From the NCBI RefSeq assembly GCF_049965315.1, contig NZ_JBMFWL010000009.1, positions 4,033 to 68,032 of the forward strand: 64,000 nt of DNA. The letters run 5' to 3'. This document shows, in pieces, positions 60,014 to 64,000 of this stretch. A model generated the notes under the pieces. The model was not told the origin of the DNA and ran no database searches. It saw only the letters and a list, made by a program, of their open reading frames with translations. The DNA is from Acidithiobacillus_B sp049965315. Its GTDB lineage: Bacteria; Pseudomonadota; Gammaproteobacteria; Acidithiobacillales; Acidithiobacillaceae. How positions within the stretch are numbered: position 1 is the first letter of the stretch; each line of letters opens with the position of its first letter. The translations under genes were made by a program, and so were the position numbers.

Positions 60014-62218
60014 TTAGAAGGTGGCCTCCAGGGAGGCATAGACGTTGGTGGGCAGGTTGAGCTTCCTGTTGGGATTGCCCGAACTGCCGGTATAGCTCTG
60101 GATATAACTGCGATCGAAGAGATTGTTGAGATATAGGCCGGCGCTCACGCTCTTGAAGCCCAGACTCCGGCCCAGGGGCGCATTGCGGAAGGTGTAGCGC
60201 AGGCTGGCATCGGTGTAGAAGCGGCTGCCCAAGGGCAGGAAGCTGCCGCCCAAGGCATAATAGGCGTTGCCGATCTGATTGACGCCGATGCTGCCGCGGA
60301 AGCCGCGGTAACGCACGATCAGGCCCGCCGCTTCGGTATGATGGGGCGCATAGGGAAAGGGCTTGCCGGCCGATTTGAGCCGGGCGTCGAGGAAGCCGAA
60401 GTTGGCGTAGGCGCTGAAAATGTCATTGATGACAAAGTTGTTCTGCCAACTGATGCCCTGGTTGATGGCGGTGCCGGCGTTGGCGAGGACCGTCTGGTTG
60501 ATGGCGCTGCCGGGAAGGACGACGGTGGTGGAGAGGATGTAGTTCTGGAAATCCACGCGGAAGAGATCCAGCGCGCCCGACCACACGCCCGTATCCCAGA
60601 TGGTGCCGATATCGTAGGTGTTGGCCTGTTGCGGATTCAGGCTGGCATTGTAGGTGCCGGTGTAGAATTGGTTATAGCCGGGAGGGTTGCTGTTTTGGGT
60701 GAAGTTGGCATAGACATGCCAGCCGTCCAGGATGCGATAGTTGACGCCAAGGGAAGGTAGTACGGAGCTGAAGGTGGCGTTGAACTGCCCCGGTTTGCCC
60801 TGGGCCAGGGCGGTATCGTCGCGGAAGTCGCGGGTGGCATAGAGATATTTGACGCCGGCGCTGAACTTGAGGCGGTCCATGGGCTGGTAGCTGAGGGCGA
60901 CGTAGGGCTCATAGGTGTCGGTGACCACCGGTTCGAGGTAGCTGGAGCCGACATAGGTGCTGCCGTTGTAATACTGGCTGTCGTGGGTGGTGTCGTTGTG
61001 GTTGAACCAGAAACCCAGTTCGGTGGCCACCGGCCCGAGGGGAAAGCTCATGCGCAGGATATTGCCCCAGCGATCGGTCTGGTTGACGTTGTGACGCTGC
61101 AATACGCCGTTGCTCGGCGGGGCGGCGCGGACAATGCGGCCATTGGGCGCCAGTACGGTTTGGCTGAAGGTGCTGGCGCCGGCGCTAAAGCCATTGCCAT
61201 AGTAGTAAAATTGATTGGAGAATTTGACCGAGGAGAATTGCGCCTCATATTTGGCATAGCTCAGCCAGTTGAGGTACTGATTGTAATTGTAGCCGGTGTA
61301 GGCGGCGTTGGGTTTGCCGTTGGCGAGGAAGGGCTGATCGGTATTGCTGTTGTAGTCGCGCCCGTACTGGGCGATCTGCGCGGCCGTGGCGCCGTTGTAA
61401 TAATTGAAGCGCTGGTTGTTCTGACTGAAGAACAAGGTGAGCTGGCCGGGCCCGATTTGCGAAACCGACTTGAAGAGGAACTGGTTTTGTACTGATGGAT
61501 TGTTCTGGAAATAGCCATCCCGCTGGTTTTTGTTGAAATAGACCCAGGCGGAGGTGGGGGCAATGTTTTGCAGGAAAAGGCCGGTATTGATGAGTCCGCC
61601 GGCATTGTGTTTGCCGAAGGATCCGATCCCGGCCAGGGGACGGACAAAGGGGTGGGGGGAGGGCTGGAGGCTGTAGGTTTCCACGGAACCGCCGAAGGCC
61701 GCAAGTCCCGGTATGGCCGCCGATTCGGCGCCGGGGTAGTACCTGGTGCCGGATATCAGGCGGCTGGGGATGAATTCGTTGCTGTAGAAGGTGTAGCTGT
61801 CGTTGTCGTTGAGTGGTATGCCGTCCAGGGTGAAATTGATGAGCTTCTTGTCGAAGCCATTGATGTATATGTCATCGCCGTCCATGCTGTCGCCGCTGCT
61901 GACGACGAAGGTGTTGGGCATGTTGCGCAGGGCCTGGGTGTAGGAATCGGTGGGGGTGATGAGCTCGAATTGCCCCTTGGTGATGAGGGTTTCGGCGTTG
62001 GTGGCGTCCTTTTGGAAGCGCTGGATCTTTTTCAGGTCTTCGCTTGGCGTCTGACCGATGTTGCCGACCGGTGCGCTGCCGAAAAAGTCATTGGCGGCAG
62101 CGGCCGTACCGGTGACGGTGCCGAGGGATTCCTCGGCGGCAAGGGCTGCGCCGCTGCTGAGGGCAAAAACGGCAAAGGCTACAGCGCTGCGCAAGGCAGT
62201 GGAGTGCATCTTGGTCAT
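60014..62218 (-). CDS. TonB-dependent outer-membrane receptor 1
   Basis: 734 residues. Signal peptide (MTKMHSTALRSAVAFAVFAL then SSGAALA), a TonB-box-like ESLGTVTG, a plug domain (DSYTQALRNMPNTFVVSSGD; DDIYINGFDKKLINFTLDGI) and a long barrel ending NVYASLEATF with C-terminal Phe. The receptor is not obviously siderophore type and the substrate is unknown. It lies between the Tat-exported phosphoesterase and exbB. AGGGAG before ATG 62218 is a good site. Confidence 0.92.
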   Translation of the reverse strand: MTKMHSTALRSAVAFAVFALSSGAALAAEESLGTVTGTAAAANDFFGSAPVGNIGQTPSEDLKKIQRFQKDATNAETLITKGQFELITPTDSYTQALRNMPNTFVVSSGDSMDGDDIYINGFDKKLINFTLDGIPLNDNDSYTFYSNEFIPSRLISGTRYYPGAESAAIPGLAAFGGSVETYSLQPSPHPFVRPLAGIGSFGKHNAGGLINTGLFLQNIAPTSAWVYFNKNQRDGYFQNNPSVQNQFLFKSVSQIGPGQLTLFFSQNNQRFNYYNGATAAQIAQYGRDYNSNTDQPFLANGKPNAAYTGYNYNQYLNWLSYAKYEAQFSSVKFSNQFYYYGNGFSAGASTFSQTVLAPNGRIVRAAPPSNGVLQRHNVNQTDRWGNILRMSFPLGPVATELGFWFNHNDTTHDSQYYNGSTYVGSSYLEPVVTDTYEPYVALSYQPMDRLKFSAGVKYLYATRDFRDDTALAQGKPGQFNATFSSVLPSLGVNYRILDGWHVYANFTQNSNPPGYNQFYTGTYNASLNPQQANTYDIGTIWDTGVWSGALDLFRVDFQNYILSTTVVLPGSAINQTVLANAGTAINQGISWQNNFVINDIFSAYANFGFLDARLKSAGKPFPYAPHHTEAAGLIVRYRGFRGSIGVNQIGNAYYALGGSFLPLGSRFYTDASLRYTFRNAPLGRSLGFKSVSAGLYLNNLFDRSYIQSYTGSSGNPNRKLNLPTNVYASLEATF

Positions 62219-62311
62219 GGTCGCTCCCTATCTGGGGTGTCAAATTTTCTAATTGATCAAGGTGATACGATAATCGTGCTCCTGCCATCCACAGTTCAGG
62301 GCTATCTTCCG

Positions 62312-63871
62312 TCAGATAAACGCCGGGTCCCGCGCTTTCCCGCTGAAATCCAGTCCATCCGTCAGGGCATAGGCCGCGGCGTCCCGTTCGTTCAGGGGCG
62401 GGAGCTGGAAGCGCGTTTCGATGAGCCGGAGGATGCCGGTGGTGTCGGCGATGCGGTGGTCCACATAGCCGGGACGCGCCCAGGCGCTCACGAGCAGGGC
62501 GGGGACGCGGGTGCCGGGGCCGAAATAATCCCGCGCCGGCGGGGGGACATGGTCCCAGAAGCCGCCGCCTTCGTCGTAGGTGACGAGGACCAGCGTGTGC
62601 GGCCAGGCGGGGCTTTTGGCGAGACTGTTGAGAATGCCTTCCACCCAGTCCATGCCCCAGCGCGGCGCGGAGTCGGCCGGGTGTTCGTTGTGGCCGGCGG
62701 ATGCCTTGAGGAAACTGACGGCGGGTAACCGGCCGGCCTGGAGATCGCCGAAGAAATCGCTGACGTCGCGGAGGTGGCCGCCCTGGACGTAGGCCTTCCA
62801 GCGGGCGAAGTACTGGAAGGGATTGTGGTGGGGGACGTAGAGTTCCCCGGTATCGACGATGGCCGAGCCGTCGCCGGGTCCGAAGGCGTCCTTCATGGCC
62901 CAGGGTTTTACCCGGTCCCAGCCTTCCTGGTACCAGGCCCAGGGGACGCCGGCGGCATCGAGGCGGTCGCCGATGTTGGCAAAGTCCTGGGCGGCCGGAT
63001 CGGGGGCGATGGCGAGCTTTTCCGGGATGGCGTCCGTGGGGCCCTGCAAGGGCGGCAGGTTGTTGATGAGGTAGCCCGCCTGATTATAGGGCAGATCAAC
63101 ATAGGATAGGTCTTTGGGCACGCGCCATTCGCGGGGCGCCTTGGGATCCTGGCAGGTACGGGCGGCGGCGAGGAAGAGGGCGTTGCCGGTGGAGCCGCCA
63201 AACATGGCCTGATGAAAGTGATCGAAAAGGACGTAGTGGTCGGCGAGGGCGTGGTAGAAGGGGAGGTCCTGGCGGGTGTAGTAGCCGAGGACGGCGCCGC
63301 TGGGCCGCGATACGGAGTAGGCGGCCTGCATGCTGTCCACGTCGGAAATGGGGGCGTGGTCCAGAGAGAAATGGCCTTTGCTCAGGGCCATGCCGACAAA
63401 GCGATCCATCTTGCCGCCGTTGGCCTCCCGCTGCATGCGAAAAAAGAGATGGGCAGGGTCCCAGGGGATGTTCTGGTCGGCGGGGACGTAGGGGCCGAGG
63501 GCGAAGGGGCGGTTGGGCAAGAGGCGGCGTTGCAGGCTGGGCAGTTCTTCGGGCATGGGCAGCGTGGAGTAGGGGATGCCCGCCGGATTCTTCTGCAGAT
63601 TGTCGAAGGCGGCGCTGATTTTGCCGTCGGGCCCGAGGAGGTTGGCGACGGCGGCGCCACGCGGGTGCCGGTACGCCCCGAAGTAGTGGTCGAAGCTGCG
63701 GTTTTCCTGGTAGATGACGACGATGTGGCGGATGCGCTGGCGCAGGCCGGCGATTTGGTCGTTGTTTTCCGCCGCGGCCAGGGCGGAGAGGGAATGGCTG
63801 GTCAGTCCTGCCGCGCCGCCCGCGCCCAGGGCTTGCAAGAATTGACGGCGACTCCAATGTTGCATCATCAC
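62312..63871 (-). CDS. Tat-exported phosphoesterase (phospholipase C/acid phosphatase AcpA type)
   Basis: 519 residues. A Tat signal (SRRQFLQ with a hydrophobic stretch, cut about residue 33) points to export of a folded metalloenzyme. The PF04185 signature is HIVVIYQENRSFDHYFGAYR, and VLVTYDEGGGFWDHVPPP near 450 has the metal-binding Asp, Glu and His. Family members cleave phospholipids or other phosphoesters. It is the first gene after the tandem Pho box, with a clean start ATG; AGGGAG lies upstream. Confidence 0.9.
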   Translation of the reverse strand: MMMQHWSRRQFLQALGAGGAAGLTSHSLSALAAAENNDQIAGLRQRIRHIVVIYQENRSFDHYFGAYRHPRGAAVANLLGPDGKISAAFDNLQKNPAGIPYSTLPMPEELPSLQRRLLPNRPFALGPYVPADQNIPWDPAHLFFRMQREANGGKMDRFVGMALSKGHFSLDHAPISDVDSMQAAYSVSRPSGAVLGYYTRQDLPFYHALADHYVLFDHFHQAMFGGSTGNALFLAAARTCQDPKAPREWRVPKDLSYVDLPYNQAGYLINNLPPLQGPTDAIPEKLAIAPDPAAQDFANIGDRLDAAGVPWAWYQEGWDRVKPWAMKDAFGPGDGSAIVDTGELYVPHHNPFQYFARWKAYVQGGHLRDVSDFFGDLQAGRLPAVSFLKASAGHNEHPADSAPRWGMDWVEGILNSLAKSPAWPHTLVLVTYDEGGGFWDHVPPPARDYFGPGTRVPALLVSAWARPGYVDHRIADTTGILRLIETRFQLPPLNERDAAAYALTDGLDFSGKARDPAFI

Positions 63872-63916
63872 GCTCCCTTATGGACTGCTTTATTTCGAAG
63901 AGCGTAACAGGCGAGT

Positions 63917-63956
63917 GTGACCGTTTTGTGAACCTTGCATGAACTTTTTGTGACAA
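63917..63956 (-). promoter_or_regulatory. Tandem Pho box (PhoB-binding site) of the phosphoesterase operon
   Basis: Read on the minus strand there are four 7-base units, each separated by four bases: TTGTCAC, AGTTCAT, GGTTCAC, CGGTCAC, i.e. strict 11-base spacing. This is the arrangement of two adjoining Pho boxes (consensus CTGTCAT repeats with 4-base A/T spacers). Ten bases further downstream TACGCT could be the -10 box, and the last repeat takes the place of the -35, as in E. coli Pho promoters. It sits 46-85 bases before the phosphoesterase start. Confidence 0.85.
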
Positions 63957-64000
63957 TGTTGCTGGAATGTTTCTAATGGATGGGACGGGGTACGGATTGT

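Overview
The window (about 60% G+C) looks like chromosome of an acidophilic, chemolithotrophic proteobacterium close to Acidithiobacillus. The support is the protein sequences, the order of the ribosomal operon with adk and infA between secY and rpmJ, and the accessory gene mix. The genus is an inference; no 16S rRNA gene is present.

Regions: (1) 1-10556, the S10/spc/alpha ribosomal protein super-operon from the 3' part of rpsC to rplQ, ending in a clear terminator. Several of its products (S14, S4, L36, Adk) are zinc-cysteine versions. (2) 10766-14187, divergent uvrA and ssb. (3) 14304-15712, remnants of a restriction-modification system around an intact vapBC toxin-antitoxin pair and an antitoxin-like ORF. 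(4) 15776-19845, a metal block: an Nramp-family transporter behind a structured leader, a small membrane protein, an MgtC-family protein and a DUF445 protein. (5) 19887-22949, divergent pncB and a DHA2-type MFS exporter.

(6) 23252-40038, an aryl-polyene (xanthomonadin-like) pigment cluster. A plus-strand operon carries a polysaccharide deacetylase, a halogenase-like flavoprotein, a XanB2-like chorismatase that would supply a hydroxybenzoate starter, a PlsC acyltransferase and a family 2 glycosyltransferase. A minus-strand operon carries the ketosynthase, a ketosynthase-like partner without the active-site Cys, a dehydratase, a ketoreductase and a CPA2 antiporter. A lone ACP gene lies next to it. 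A second minus-strand operon carries a COG4648 membrane protein, an AMP-ligase, a second dehydratase, an LpxL-like acyltransferase, a LolA-like carrier and an MMPL exporter. Together they would activate an aromatic acid, extend it on the ACP into a conjugated polyene, attach it to a lipid/sugar and move it to the outer membrane.

(7) 40224-43411, small envelope proteins, an LpxL/HtrB acyltransferase and two tRNAs (Arg-TCT, Pro-TGG). (8) 43448-49608, a minus-strand run with phosphoglucomutase, an AurF-like diiron oxygenase, an NAD-dependent epimerase and a luciferase-like monooxygenase, then oligoribonuclease. (9) 50146-52133, an OmpR/EnvZ-type two-component pair. (10) 52197-63956, a long minus-strand operon headed by a very clear tandem Pho box: a Tat-exported phosphoesterase, a TonB-dependent receptor, ExbB-ExbD-TonB, a second receptor, a second secreted phosphoesterase fused to a beta-propeller, and a second TonB. 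I read this as a phosphate-starvation system that cleaves organic phosphates and imports a product through the outer membrane. It and the pigment cluster are the two most interesting systems in the window.
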